A stretch of DNA of 64,000 bases from contig NZ_JAPJDL010000018.1 in the NCBI RefSeq assembly GCF_026242055.1, forward strand, positions 124,001-188,000. The letters run 5' to 3'. This document shows, in pieces, positions 1 to 10,100 of this stretch. The first letter of the stretch is position 1, and each line of letters opens with the position of its first letter. The stretch comes from Lentzea sp. NEAU-D7. GTDB taxonomy: Bacteria; Actinomycetota; Actinomycetes; Mycobacteriales; Pseudonocardiaceae. A program made the position numbers and the translations under genes. The notes beneath the pieces were generated by a model, which was given only the letters and a program-made list of their open reading frames with translations, did not search any database and was not told the DNA's origin.

Positions 1-559
1 AACGACCGAGGCTCCGCAGGCGCTCGCCGGCGGAGACCGCCTTGCTCGCCACCATGTCCGCGACTCGATCCCCGGTCGTGACGTAGTGGACGTGGAGCTC
101 CGGCAGCGCGCCCGACAGCTTCGCGATGTTGCCGTACACCGCCTCCAGGCACTCGCGGAAGTTGGCGATGTCCCCGGACGCCGCGTAGGGCACGCTGCCG
201 GTGCCGGTGATGTGGCTGAGGTTGTCGGCGAGGTCGGAGATCACCCGGCTGTCGAATGCTGCCGTGGTCTTCGCCTGGATCACGACGATCTGCACGTCCA
301 CGCGGCGAGACCTCTGGATGTGGGCCCGGACATCTGCCGCGTCCCTGAACAGGATGCTGTCGACGAGCACTCCGATCGCGTCGATGCCCAGATCGTTGCC
401 GCCGCCCGTGCGGAACTCGTCCGGGTTGAACTCCTCCTCGTAGTAGGCGCTCAGCACGCAGTACGCGGCGAACGCCTCGAAAGCCTCGCTCTGGGTCAAG
501 TCCGCGAGGGCGTAGTTCGTCTGGAACTCGTCGACCAGCTTGGCGATGATCGGGTCCAT
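1..559 (-). CDS. AIPR-type abortive infection protein, N-terminal part (cut by window edge)
   Basis: The ATG lies at 559 and the frame is open to base 1, so about 186 N-terminal residues are visible. Near residue 48 there is TGGGNDLGIDAIGVLVD, followed some 30 residues later by a strand ending VVIQAKT and then FDS. This GGG-D-GID ... QAKT-FD layout is that of AIPR (abortive infection phage resistance) proteins, typically 500-700 residues long. The D...QxK spacing resembles PD-(D/E)XK nucleases, so nuclease activity is plausible but inferred. The HerA-like gene stops 24 bases upstream and an AGAGG ribosome site lies in the gap, so the two are probably co-transcribed. The C-terminal half is not in the window. 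Confidence 0.75.
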   Translation of the reverse strand, partial: MDPIIAKLVDEFQTNYALADLTQSEAFEAFAAYCVLSAYYEEEFNPDEFRTGGGNDLGIDAIGVLVDSILFRDAADVRAHIQRSRRVDVQIVVIQAKTTAAFDSRVISDLADNLSHITGTGSVPYAASGDIANFRECLEAVYGNIAKLSGALPELHVHYVTTGDRVADMVASKAVSAGERLRSLGR

Positions 560-583
560 TGCGGTGACCTCTTCTCACGGAGC

Positions 584-3500
584 TCAGTCGGTGCGTGCCC
601 GGACCAGGACTTCCTCGGGGGTGAGCGCACTCGACGGGTGGTGGCTCAGGCACATGGGCGACTTGACCTTCTGGAAAGGCTTGCCTTCGGCGACCGCGTA
701 GAACTCGCCCGCGCTCAGCCGCGAGATGTCCGGCACGGTGCTGGACTTGGCGGAGGCCATCTCCTTGGCCGCCGCCACCTGCACCGGGCTGTTGATGAAC
801 CCGAAGTACTGCGTGGCGGCGTTGCCGACGATCTGGTTGTGTATCCCTTTCGGAGCCTGAGTGGCGAACACCAGTCCCAGGCCGTACTTCCGCGCCTGCG
901 AGGCCAACGCGAGCGTGCTCGTCGTACAGGCGGTCATCACCCCGGACGGGGCGAGCGTCTGTGCTTCGTCCATGACGAACAACCCGCCGAGCGGGCGGTC
1001 GCCGGCCGGGTTCGCCTTGATCCAGGCGAACATGGCCATCTGGAGCTGGTTGACGAAGCCGCGGCGCTGGTCGTCGTTCTGCAATCCGATCATGCTGATC
1101 ACCGAGATCCGGGCGCGCTTGCCTGGCGCCGGTGTGAGCAGCACACCGGGATCCAGCGGAGCGCCCGATCCTCCGAAGAGCGGATCGTTGATCATCGCGG
1201 CGAGCAGCGTCTGCGCCACGTCACCAGCGATCGCGGTGGCGTTCGCGAGCTGGGTCACCTCCTCCGGTAGGTCGGACAGGTAGTTCAGGAACGATTTCAG
1301 GCCCGAACCGCCGGCTCGAGCGAACGACGTCAACGCCTCGCGCAGCACAGCCTTCGTGCGCTCCGCCTTGGCCGTCGAACCGTCAGCCCGGGCACGCGGC
1401 GCGAGGGCCGCGACGGCGATGTCCAGCGCGAGGGCGAACTCGTCTGGGTCACCGAGGACGTCCGCGAAGTCCGGCAGCGGTTGGAAGCTGATGGGCCTAC
1501 CCATCTCCCGGCGAGGTGTCCAGACCACGACGTCGGTGTTCGCGAGGTAATCGACTGCCTTTCCTGGATCCTCCGGCGCCCACCCGCTGGGCGGCTGAGG
1601 CCACGCGTCGCCCAGACGCGCCAGGTCGCTGTTGGGGTCGAGCACGATCGCCGACACACCCAGGAGGGCACACTCCTCGATGATGCGGCGGATGAGCACC
1701 GTCTTGCCCGAACCGGAGCCCGCGAAGATGACAGTGTGCTTGCGCAACGACTCCAGCGACACGTACACCGGCTCTCCGGTCTCCACACGGTCGCCGAGGG
1801 AGATCGACGCCGGCAGAGCGGGTGGGTGCTGTCGCGACAAGTCGGGGTCATCAGTCGGCCACTCGCCATGTGCCTGCGCGGCCACGTCGTCCGGTTCCGG
1901 TGCAGGCTGACCAGGGGAAGGCCGCGTCGGCTCGCCGGGAGTCCCGAACACCAGGCGGAACAGCGCCGTTCCGCTCGCCGGCTTCCGCAGGTGCAGCCAC
2001 TCGTGCAGCTCGGCGCCTGGACGTTCGAGCATGAGCTCCAGCGCCGCGAACGTCCGCAGATCCTCCACGTCGACGCTCTCCACCAGCACACCACCGGCGG
2101 CGCGGAACTCCGCGAGCGCCCCCTTGGTGCTGGGAGATTCCATGGACCACGTGCCGGTGCGCAGGAGGTACGCGCGGCGCTTGCCCGTGTGGGGGTCGAC
2201 CTCTGAGATCACCCGCAGTCGTTCGATCCGGTTCTTCGCCGCGCGGGTGTTGTCCGTCGAGATCCCGCGGAACGACCAGTGGACCGCGTCCTCGGTCGTG
2301 TCGTCGAGCACCAGTTTCAGCCTCGAGTGCAGAGCGGGGTTGCGCCCACCCCACACCTCGTCCACCTCGTAGTCGCGTCCCTGTTCCCCCAGCTCGTGCC
2401 GGTACGCGGTCAACGCCGCGCTGAGGAGCGCGGTCATCCGCTTGTCCTCGGTGTCCTTGTGGACGGCCGGGCCCGGATCGACTTCGGCGCGCAGCTTGGC
2501 GAACGACTCGTCAAGCGGGACGAGTCGTTCCTCACCGAGCCGGGAGGACTGCACGGCGGGAACCCCGTTCCGCCGCGCTGCCACGACCTGGTCGAGCGAC
2601 AGCAGCTCCACCACCTGGTCTTTGTCCAAACAGGACGCGATGTGCTCGTTGATGCGCTTGAACAGCTCACGCGGGGTGTACTGGGTCGCGTCCGCGAACG
2701 CCTCCGGGCGGACGGGCCAGGTGGGGTGCGGCGGGGTGAATCCGCAGTCCTTGAACCGCGGCGCGAACCGCGCCGCGACCAGCGCCCGGCCCACCTCCGC
2801 CGTCGAGATGGTCCGAAGACGCAGCTCCTCGCGGAAGCGGTCGACCGCGGCACGGTGCGCGAACTTGCGGATGGCCTCCCAGGCCGGGAACTGGCACGCG
2901 ACGATCAACAACGACCGGCGCGCCGCCTCGCGCAGCTCCATCAGGCCGGTGCCGATCTCGTCGAACAGTTCGTTGCGCGGCAGGACGAACGGCGACTCGT
3001 GCGTCGACTGCGTCGTGATGCCGGCCTGCGCGATGAGAGCGTCGATCTGGTCGATCGCGAGCAGGCTCGCTCCCGTCATGCCGAGCAGACTGGAAATCTC
3101 GCGGACCATCTCGTGCGGGTGCTTCGGATCGGGATGGATGCCCCACGCCGCGCGTTCACCGGGTACCAGCTCACTGCCCGATGTCAGGTACGCCTCGCCG
3201 ATCTCCTGCACAACAGGGTCGACCGCCGCAAGCAGGATCAGCGCCCGCGCAGTGTGCCGCGACTGCCGGCCTTCCGCCGGATTCGCCTCGCGCAACGCGA
3301 CCACGACCCGGTCAAGGGCCTCCTTCGTCACCGGCTTTTCGCCTATCACCTGACGACGCACCTCGTCGGGTAGCGCGAGAACGTCCGAGAAGCGGTGCAG
3401 GAACGTGGACAGCTGCGATTCCCCGGCGGCGTCCGGCTGGTACAGGCCGCTGCGGAACGAGTGGACGATGTTCTGCCAGAAGTTGTTCCCGTGCACGAGG

Positions 3501-3775
3501 CTGATCAGGAAGAAGTAGCCGCCACGGCGCTGGACCTCGACGCGCACGGCGCCCAGCAGGTGGGTCTTGCCGGCCCCCTGCTGCCCCGTCACCGCGATGC
3601 CGAGCGGGTTCGTCGTCGGGTCCACGTCGGCGTCGGTGAAGGCGCCGAGCACCGTGTTCACCACATCGGCGTTCAGTTGTTCCACGTGTGCCGGCGGCGG
3701 GGCCCACACAGCGGTGGGTGTCGGCGCCCAGTCGAACCTCAGGTTGTTCAGCGCACGCCGTTCGACGTCGTCCAC
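584..3775 (-). CDS. Two-ATPase protein with C-terminal HerA/FtsK-like motor
   Basis: About 1063 residues from a GTG at 3775 preceded by GAGG; an ATG at 3823 would overlap the upstream gene by 41 bp. The N-terminal ATPase has Walker A GQQGAGKTHLL near residue 70 and a Walker B-like LLAIDQIDAL. Residues around 480-600 form a linker of unknown fold. A second P-loop, GSGSGKTVLI near 680, is followed by VLDPNSDLARLGDAW, and FVMDEAQTLAP lies near 935, then a conserved ATQAP segment. These are HerA (DUF87) hallmarks. Hexameric HerA-type motors pump DNA and in defence operons pair with nucleases or Sir2-like effectors. Here the downstream partner is an AIPR protein and the upstream partner a winged-helix protein. 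The fusion of an extra ATPase to HerA is the odd point; function is inferred from domains and context. Confidence 0.8.
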   Translation of the reverse strand: MDDVERRALNNLRFDWAPTPTAVWAPPPAHVEQLNADVVNTVLGAFTDADVDPTTNPLGIAVTGQQGAGKTHLLGAVRVEVQRRGGYFFLISLVHGNNFWQNIVHSFRSGLYQPDAAGESQLSTFLHRFSDVLALPDEVRRQVIGEKPVTKEALDRVVVALREANPAEGRQSRHTARALILLAAVDPVVQEIGEAYLTSGSELVPGERAAWGIHPDPKHPHEMVREISSLLGMTGASLLAIDQIDALIAQAGITTQSTHESPFVLPRNELFDEIGTGLMELREAARRSLLIVACQFPAWEAIRKFAHRAAVDRFREELRLRTISTAEVGRALVAARFAPRFKDCGFTPPHPTWPVRPEAFADATQYTPRELFKRINEHIASCLDKDQVVELLSLDQVVAARRNGVPAVQSSRLGEERLVPLDESFAKLRAEVDPGPAVHKDTEDKRMTALLSAALTAYRHELGEQGRDYEVDEVWGGRNPALHSRLKLVLDDTTEDAVHWSFRGISTDNTRAAKNRIERLRVISEVDPHTGKRRAYLLRTGTWSMESPSTKGALAEFRAAGGVLVESVDVEDLRTFAALELMLERPGAELHEWLHLRKPASGTALFRLVFGTPGEPTRPSPGQPAPEPDDVAAQAHGEWPTDDPDLSRQHPPALPASISLGDRVETGEPVYVSLESLRKHTVIFAGSGSGKTVLIRRIIEECALLGVSAIVLDPNSDLARLGDAWPQPPSGWAPEDPGKAVDYLANTDVVVWTPRREMGRPISFQPLPDFADVLGDPDEFALALDIAVAALAPRARADGSTAKAERTKAVLREALTSFARAGGSGLKSFLNYLSDLPEEVTQLANATAIAGDVAQTLLAAMINDPLFGGSGAPLDPGVLLTPAPGKRARISVISMIGLQNDDQRRGFVNQLQMAMFAWIKANPAGDRPLGGLFVMDEAQTLAPSGVMTACTTSTLALASQARKYGLGLVFATQAPKGIHNQIVGNAATQYFGFINSPVQVAAAKEMASAKSSTVPDISRLSAGEFYAVAEGKPFQKVKSPMCLSHHPSSALTPEEVLVRARTD

Positions 3776-3782
3776 GGCGGCC

Positions 3783-4430
3783 TCAGGAGGCCTTGACGGA
3801 CAACAGGTGCTTCGCTTCTCCACCGAGCCGGACCGCCGCCGCGCGATCAGCCTCGGTCAGGGATTTCTGGTTCATCTCCGGGGTGAGGAACACCGACGGC
3901 AACTCGGCGACGCGGTGCACGGCCGCGTCGAACTCAGAAGTCTCCACGTCGGGCAGTGCACCGCGCAGCTCGGCGAGGCCCACCCAAGCTCCGGGATCGC
4001 TGACCAGACGGTGGTAGGCGGAGAGGATGCGTTCATCCACAGTGGACTCGGCCTCCGGCTCGGGCTCGGGTTCCTGCTCCGTGTACGTGTCGGCGAGTTC
4101 CAGCCCGTTTTTGACGAGGACCCGGTCCATCCACTGAAGGACGCCGTACAGCAGGCGGTCCTTTCGCTGCACCCCAGAAGGAGAAGCGTCCGCGAACTGC
4201 TCACGACAGCGTTTCCAGCCGACTTCGGTCAGGTCGTGAAGCCACCCGTTTCTGTGTGCTTTGGACTGCTCGGCCTCGATCAGTTTCTGGTCCACGAGGC
4301 TTTCTCGGACCGCCTTCTCGATGGTGAAGCCGTACAAATCCTGTATCTCGCGATTAGACGCACTCCGTCCGATCATCAACAGCGCTAGCAAAGCGGATTT
4401 TTCCGGAATGCTGAGCGGTGCTTTCGCCAT
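3783..4430 (-). CDS. Small winged-helix-like protein of the HerA/AIPR operon
   Basis: 215 residues from the ATG at 4430, which has a GGGGGG ribosome site about six bases upstream; longer in-frame starts extend into non-coding-looking sequence. The N-terminal 90 residues (SIPEKSALLALLM, then a VGWKRC segment) read like a winged-helix domain of the type that mediates protein or DNA contacts. A Glu/Pro-rich linker (EQEPEPEPEAES) near residue 125 separates it from a second helical domain. Its TGA lies next to the GTG of the HerA-like gene, so translation is probably coupled. I do not recognise a named family. It could be an adaptor or specificity subunit, but that rests only on position. Confidence 0.7.
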   Translation of the reverse strand: MAKAPLSIPEKSALLALLMIGRSASNREIQDLYGFTIEKAVRESLVDQKLIEAEQSKAHRNGWLHDLTEVGWKRCREQFADASPSGVQRKDRLLYGVLQWMDRVLVKNGLELADTYTEQEPEPEPEAESTVDERILSAYHRLVSDPGAWVGLAELRGALPDVETSEFDAAVHRVAELPSVFLTPEMNQKSLTEADRAAAVRLGGEAKHLLSVKAS

Positions 4431-4595
4431 CTGCGTGCCCCCCGGTGTCCGATGATGATCGCCAGTCGACCCTAGCGGCGTTGCCACGTCGGCGCACACA
4501 TGTCGCCCGGCTGGACCAACCTCTTCGCAAGAGTTGAAACATTCTGGACACGATTCCAACCCACATCAAAATCGCTCAATTGTTCGAATTCCAGG

Positions 4596-7193
4596 TCACC
4601 TTTCCCGATTTTCTCCGATCACGTACTCATCAGCTCGTTTCGCGAGATGCAGCGCGAGCGGCACAGCGAGCGGTACGTAGTCGTCGACATACCTGAGCTG
4701 GTGTACCAGCGCAGCCCAGGTCCGCGGCTCCTCGGGCTCGCCCGTGGTCGTCATCCGGCTCGCGAGCACCGTGAGCTCGCGGATCTCCGGGTTCCAGCCG
4801 GCGACGGTGACACCGCTGGACGCCGCGCCATCGCGGTACTTCATCGCTTGGTTGGGTCTGGCGCCCTGGACCGGGACCTCCGTGATGCTGTGGAACACGC
4901 GGTTGCCCGCCCCGGCGTCGAAGGGATGCCAGACGCCACTCGCGTGGCCCGCGAACCTGGCGTCGTCGCGCGGCGCGTACCACTGCGGGACCTCGTCCCG
5001 CCCTCCGTTGTCGCGGATCACGACCACCCGCAGATCGGGACCGAACAACGCGGCGCGCTGGGCCGGCCAAGAGCCGAACCCGAGAGAGTCGGGCACCATC
5101 GAGCTGTTGAGGAGCCACGGCCACGAGTGACGCATGTTCCCCGCCTGCATCAGCAGCAGCGTCGGCGTCCCGCGAATCTGGAAGAGCAACGACCTGATCC
5201 GGCGCTCCGCGGCCGCCCGCTGTTCCGCCAGCGACAACCACGTGCCCCCGCCCTGCTCCGAATCGATGTCCCCGTGCAGGCTCAGCAGCAGCTCGCGGTA
5301 CGACACCCAGCTCTTCCGGTGCTCGTCCCAGCCTTCGACCCGCTGCCCGTGTTCGGCCGGACGAATGCGCACCGCCACCAGGGCGCGCCGCGCGGTGCGA
5401 GCCGTGGTGTGGTTCTTCCGGATCATCCAAAGGCCCACGTACTGGAGGTCCGACGGGATCGCCGCGCCGAGGGTGTGGTCCGGTGGCAGCACCGCGCCGA
5501 GCTGGCGAAGACCGTCGAGGACCGAGGAGCGCGCCCTGTCCGCGAGCGCTGTCGTCTCTGTTGTGACGAACTGGCTGACCCGGCGTGCGTCCGCGCAGCC
5601 GAGGCGGATCGCACTCTTCGGGTCGCGGCCGGGACCGAACTTGTCCGCGTCGCGCAGCTCTACGAGAACGAGGCGGACCAGTGCGTCCGGGGACGGCGCG
5701 CCGAAGTGCCGGATGATCATCTCGCGGCGGTCGCGGGTCGCCGCCGAGACCGCGCGTGCGTGTGCCTTGCCCCACGAGCGGGACACCGGCAGATCCGCGA
5801 CGATCTCCTCCCACGTGGCCACGTCCAGTCGCACCTCCAGTTCGGGGGTGCGCCAATGAGGCGCGGATGCCGGGTCGAGGTCTAGAACGTCGCACAGCGC
5901 AGCGACGAGGGCGTCACGGGTCCGATCGTTCTCGTAGCGGATGTCGATGCTCAACGGACCCCCGCCGAGCGCGGCCGCGCAGGCCTGCCGTCGTGCGCGG
6001 CCCTTCACCACCTTGCTCACCGCCTTCGCCTCGTCGTTCTTGTCGCGGCGCCACAGTTGTGGTTTGGCGAGCAGCGTCACCTTGGTCAGGTCCGTGGCAC
6101 GGCGAAGGAGTCCGGTGAGCGATTCCTCGACCCATTCGTCGAAGTGGCGTCGCTCGACGGGCATGAGTCCCGACTTCGCGGCGTGCGCCCCCATCGAGGT
6201 CGAGTGGGCCACCCACACCGAGACACCGTTGCGGCCGAGTGCCCACTCGGTGGGGTTGTCGATCAGCTCCTCAGCGGTGGGCAGCGTGAACGCGGAGCTG
6301 TACTCCGGGAGCAGCGTCATCAGGCCGTCGCCACGCCACGCCGGTGCGCCGAGCCGGGGGTCGTGATGGACGCCGTTGGCGATCAGCCTCGGCACTCCGC
6401 CGTCGCGGATCGTCCACGGCAGGGGAACCTGCAAGCAGGCGGTCACCCCGCGCCGGGGGTCCAGCTTCACCGGTTCGCCGGTCACCCAGCGGCGGACGCC
6501 GTAGGTGACGTGCACCCTGGGCAGGTCCGAGAACGGCACGGTGTGCAGAGAGACCCGGATCAGCAGCGAATGCCGCCAGTCCCGGCCGCGGCTGACGTGC
6601 GACTGAGGCGGCCACGACACCAACTCGGTGCCCCGGGCCGAGGACACCACCCGGAACGACAGCTCTATCCCCTCGTGGTGGTAGGTGCGCGCGGCCAGCC
6701 GCGCCGCGACTGCTTCGGGCACCAGGTGGTACAGCCGGCGATGGGGGTTCGCCGTACCGCCCCTGGTCAGCGTGGCCTCGGTCAGGTCGACGGAGGTGGA
6801 CGTCCAAGCCGGCACGGCGTCTTCGAGAGCGTCGAGCAGGGCATCCACCTCGTCGCCGTCAGCATCGCCGCGGCGAGACAGGATGCGGGTCAGCCAAGCG
6901 TTCGTGAGACGAATCATCGCGTCGTGCGGCACGTCGTCGGCCGCGTAGAGCCACGGCATCTGATCGTCGGTTGCCGCGCCCGGAGCGGCGAGCACGTCCG
7001 GCACCGCGGCCTGGAGCAGCGAGTTGAACTGTTTGATCGGTGCGGTCCACCGCGGATCCGTGCGGGTGAACTGCTTCGCATACCGCTGAATCACCTTCGC
7101 GCGCCACTCGCGAGCAAACGCAATGATTTTGAAGTCGTGCGACCACGGATCGCGGCCGAGGTCGTAGGCGGTGAGCCGAACCGTCGGCGTCAT
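4596..7193 (-). CDS. pPIWI-RE family protein (prokaryotic PIWI/Argonaute relative)
   Basis: 865 residues. The ATG at 7193 overlaps the helicase stop as ATGA. The C-terminal half carries signatures of the pPIWI-RE module: DPKSAIRLGCADARRVSQF near residue 520 (MID region), then LLLMQAGNMRHSWPWLLN near 670, an FHSITEVPVQ segment, and a C-terminus with VPLALHLAKRADEY. The N-terminal half matches the long N-terminal region of the family (DUF3962-like, domain X). Comparative genomics (Burroughs, Ando and Aravind) predicted these proteins to act with a DinG-type helicase and a REase, which are the two genes upstream here. The position expected to hold the first RNase H-fold aspartate is Gln in MQAGNMR, so catalysis by this subunit is doubtful. 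The role in defence is inferred. Confidence 0.85.
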   Translation of the reverse strand: MTPTVRLTAYDLGRDPWSHDFKIIAFAREWRAKVIQRYAKQFTRTDPRWTAPIKQFNSLLQAAVPDVLAAPGAATDDQMPWLYAADDVPHDAMIRLTNAWLTRILSRRGDADGDEVDALLDALEDAVPAWTSTSVDLTEATLTRGGTANPHRRLYHLVPEAVAARLAARTYHHEGIELSFRVVSSARGTELVSWPPQSHVSRGRDWRHSLLIRVSLHTVPFSDLPRVHVTYGVRRWVTGEPVKLDPRRGVTACLQVPLPWTIRDGGVPRLIANGVHHDPRLGAPAWRGDGLMTLLPEYSSAFTLPTAEELIDNPTEWALGRNGVSVWVAHSTSMGAHAAKSGLMPVERRHFDEWVEESLTGLLRRATDLTKVTLLAKPQLWRRDKNDEAKAVSKVVKGRARRQACAAALGGGPLSIDIRYENDRTRDALVAALCDVLDLDPASAPHWRTPELEVRLDVATWEEIVADLPVSRSWGKAHARAVSAATRDRREMIIRHFGAPSPDALVRLVLVELRDADKFGPGRDPKSAIRLGCADARRVSQFVTTETTALADRARSSVLDGLRQLGAVLPPDHTLGAAIPSDLQYVGLWMIRKNHTTARTARRALVAVRIRPAEHGQRVEGWDEHRKSWVSYRELLLSLHGDIDSEQGGGTWLSLAEQRAAAERRIRSLLFQIRGTPTLLLMQAGNMRHSWPWLLNSSMVPDSLGFGSWPAQRAALFGPDLRVVVIRDNGGRDEVPQWYAPRDDARFAGHASGVWHPFDAGAGNRVFHSITEVPVQGARPNQAMKYRDGAASSGVTVAGWNPEIRELTVLASRMTTTGEPEEPRTWAALVHQLRYVDDYVPLAVPLALHLAKRADEYVIGENRER

Positions 7194-10100
7194 GTGCTGT
7201 GCAGACCTTCCGTCGCGTTCGCCAGGCATCTCCCGAGCGCCGTCCACAGCGGTCCGTAGAGCTCGCGCACGAGTTGCCGTTCGTGTGCGGGGATCGCCGG
7301 ATCGGCCTTCGGGGAGCAGTAGCGGTCCAGCACCGAGTGCATGGAGACCAGCAGGCTCGTCTCCGCGGTGTCTTCTCGCCCGTGCGCCAGCTCCGGGGCG
7401 AATGCCGCGTCCACAAACACGACCCGCGCGGGTACCCCACCTCGCACCAGGCGGCCGATCACCTGCCAGATCACGACCAGCAGGTCCCAGGTGACCGACT
7501 CGCGGTCGTCGCCCAGGTCCCGCCACGTCATGCTGCGGGCCACCACCCGGCGCCACTGCGCGCGAGCCGCCGACCGGAACACCCTGCCCGCCTCGTCGAG
7601 CGAGCCGGCCGAAGCGGTCATGGCCCGGAAACGGCCGTCCCGGCGAACCCTGGACGCCCAGTCGTTCACCGCGTGGACGGCGAGTGTCAGGTCGTCGGGC
7701 CGCGGACTGGGGCGGACGAGGAAGAACACGGATCCGATCGCCGCGACCCTGTGCTCGTTGAGGATGTTGTGCCCGCGTTCGACCGCCAGCAGAGGAGCGA
7801 CCAGGAGGTCCGCGCGCGTCATCGCGAGCGTGTCCACGTCGCCGCGCCGCAGCACCGGTGCCTGGTGTTCACCGGGCTCGGTGATCTCGTCGTCGTCCGC
7901 GACGAGCCGGAACACCTTCTCCCGCCACCGCTTCATGCCGTGCAGCAGGTCGGCGACCAACTCCGCCTCCTCGTAGCTGCCAACCAGCAGCAGGATGCGG
8001 CGGCGGTAGTCGTCGGCGATGTCCGCGAGCTCGTCCTCGAGGACGCTGGCATGCCCGTCCGGTGACTTGGCGAGCCGCGTGACGATGCCGCTCAACGCGC
8101 GTGGCCGGTCGTCGAGAGGTGTGCCCGAGACGCGCATGTGCGTTTTGCCGTTGCGCACGGGCGCGAAGCGGAAGTCGCTGTCCGAGGCGATCCGTTCGAT
8201 CTCCGCCCTCTCCGGCGCGAGCAGTGCCCGCACCGGCACGTCCAGGTGGTACCGGCTCGACGACCCCGCCCAGCTGCTGCCGGACAGCAGCACGACGTGC
8301 GGCCCAGGCCGGTTGTCTGCCTCCGGCAGGTCCACCATGGCCTTGAGCAGGTCGCGGCCGACACCGATGCAGTGGAAGAACCGCAGCTCGCCGCTCACTA
8401 CGCCGCCGTCGTCCCTGCCCTCGGGCAAGAACTGGAAGCCGATGACGTCACCCATCGGCGGTTCCGGGATCATCGGCCCGTAGTCGTCCGGTACCCGGAA
8501 GCCCAGTGCGGTGTCCAGGTTGAGAGCGGCCTCGACGCGCGGCCACATGACGGTCATCAGCGCCAGCTTCGGTTCGAGCGCCGAGAGCAGCAGGGTGAAC
8601 TCGAACCGGATGGCCCACCGGTCCAGCCACTCGCGACTGGCGACGTCCCCGTTGACGCGGGTCAGCTCGGCAAGCGCGTCCCGCAGTTCCAGGCGGGTGC
8701 GCCGCAATGAAGTCGCGTGCAGCAGTTCGCTGGTCAACCGCACGAGGGACGGGTTCGCCGGCGGAAAGCTGCGACGTTCGCCGAACGGGTTGTCGCGAAA
8801 GCGGTCGAGTTCGCCGAGCAGCGCGTCACGGGCCGCCTCGAGCGTGTCTGGCCCGGGACCCACCGTGTGGGGATGGCGATCGGCCACGAGTCTGCGGTAC
8901 AGGAGCCAAGCGCTGAAGTGGCCTTCTCGCAGCCACTGCCTCAGGTCGTGGTGACGCACCAGCAGGGCGTAGATCCGGTCCGTCGCCGCGCAGGCGGTGT
9001 TCACCGCCGCCGACCACGCCTGGACGTCGTTGTCCGACAGCGGGATGCGCGCGCGGTCGACGAGCTGGCCGATCTTGTGCGCGTGGACCTTGTCGAGCCA
9101 CGACACGGCGCCACGTCCGACCAGCGTGTTCACCGGCGCGAACTGGGAGTCGAGCGTGATCTGCACCCGGTCGACCTCGTCCACGACGACAATATCGCTG
9201 CGCCGGCACGCCAGCTCCAGGAACCGGATGCGCTCGGCGTTCTGCGGCCAGGGCACGGCCGTGCTCACCAGGCTTTGCGGTGTCGCCACCCACACGTCCG
9301 CCGCGACGAGCTCGTGAGCCGAGTGGTGACGCGGGCACGTTGACCAGAACGGGCAGGCACGGCGGGCGTCGGCACCGGCCTTCACGCCCCTCGGGCGGAG
9401 CCTGGTGCAAGGGGCGTGGCGGTAGGCCGGCGGTGGCCGGTCGTCGCCGCAGAGAGCGGCGAGGGCGCACGACGTGCCCAGATGGTCGAAGCCGGCGTCA
9501 ACGTGCCCGAGGACGCCGGGCACGCCACGCCCGGCGAGTCTGCGGTGCAGCCGCTCGGCGTGCCGAACCCGTGTCCCCGCACCGATGACCGGGGCGGCCC
9601 TGACACCATGGGTGCCGAACAGTTCGATCAACTTCAGTGCTTCCGCGACGTCACCTACGACGAGAGTGACGCGCAGCCCCAGTTCGGTGACCGCGTGGAC
9701 GGTCAGAACGTCCCGCAAGGTGCTCTTACCCGCACCCACGATCCCGAGCAGGTGAGTGAGGCCGTCGAGGTCGATCGTCTCGCTCTCCGCAAAGCGGTTC
9801 CCCGTCAGCGGCAGGAGGGAGACCCGGCCGAGGCGTCCTTCCCAATCGGCGTAGGCGGTCGAGTCCATGTCACGTGCCGTCGCCAGAAGCGCCGACTTGT
9901 CGATCTTGACGGGTTTGCCCTCCCCTCGTAGCGGATCGTCCAGGCGATGCCCGACCGGTGGCGGCAGGTCGAGTGCCGGCAGGGTCACGGCTCTCAGTTC
10001 CTCTCCGGCGACGAACGTGTGCGGACCGGGTTCGGCGACTCGCAAGCCGCTGCCGGCGAACGGCGCAGCTTCGCGGAGCAGCCGCTCGTAGACGGACCAG

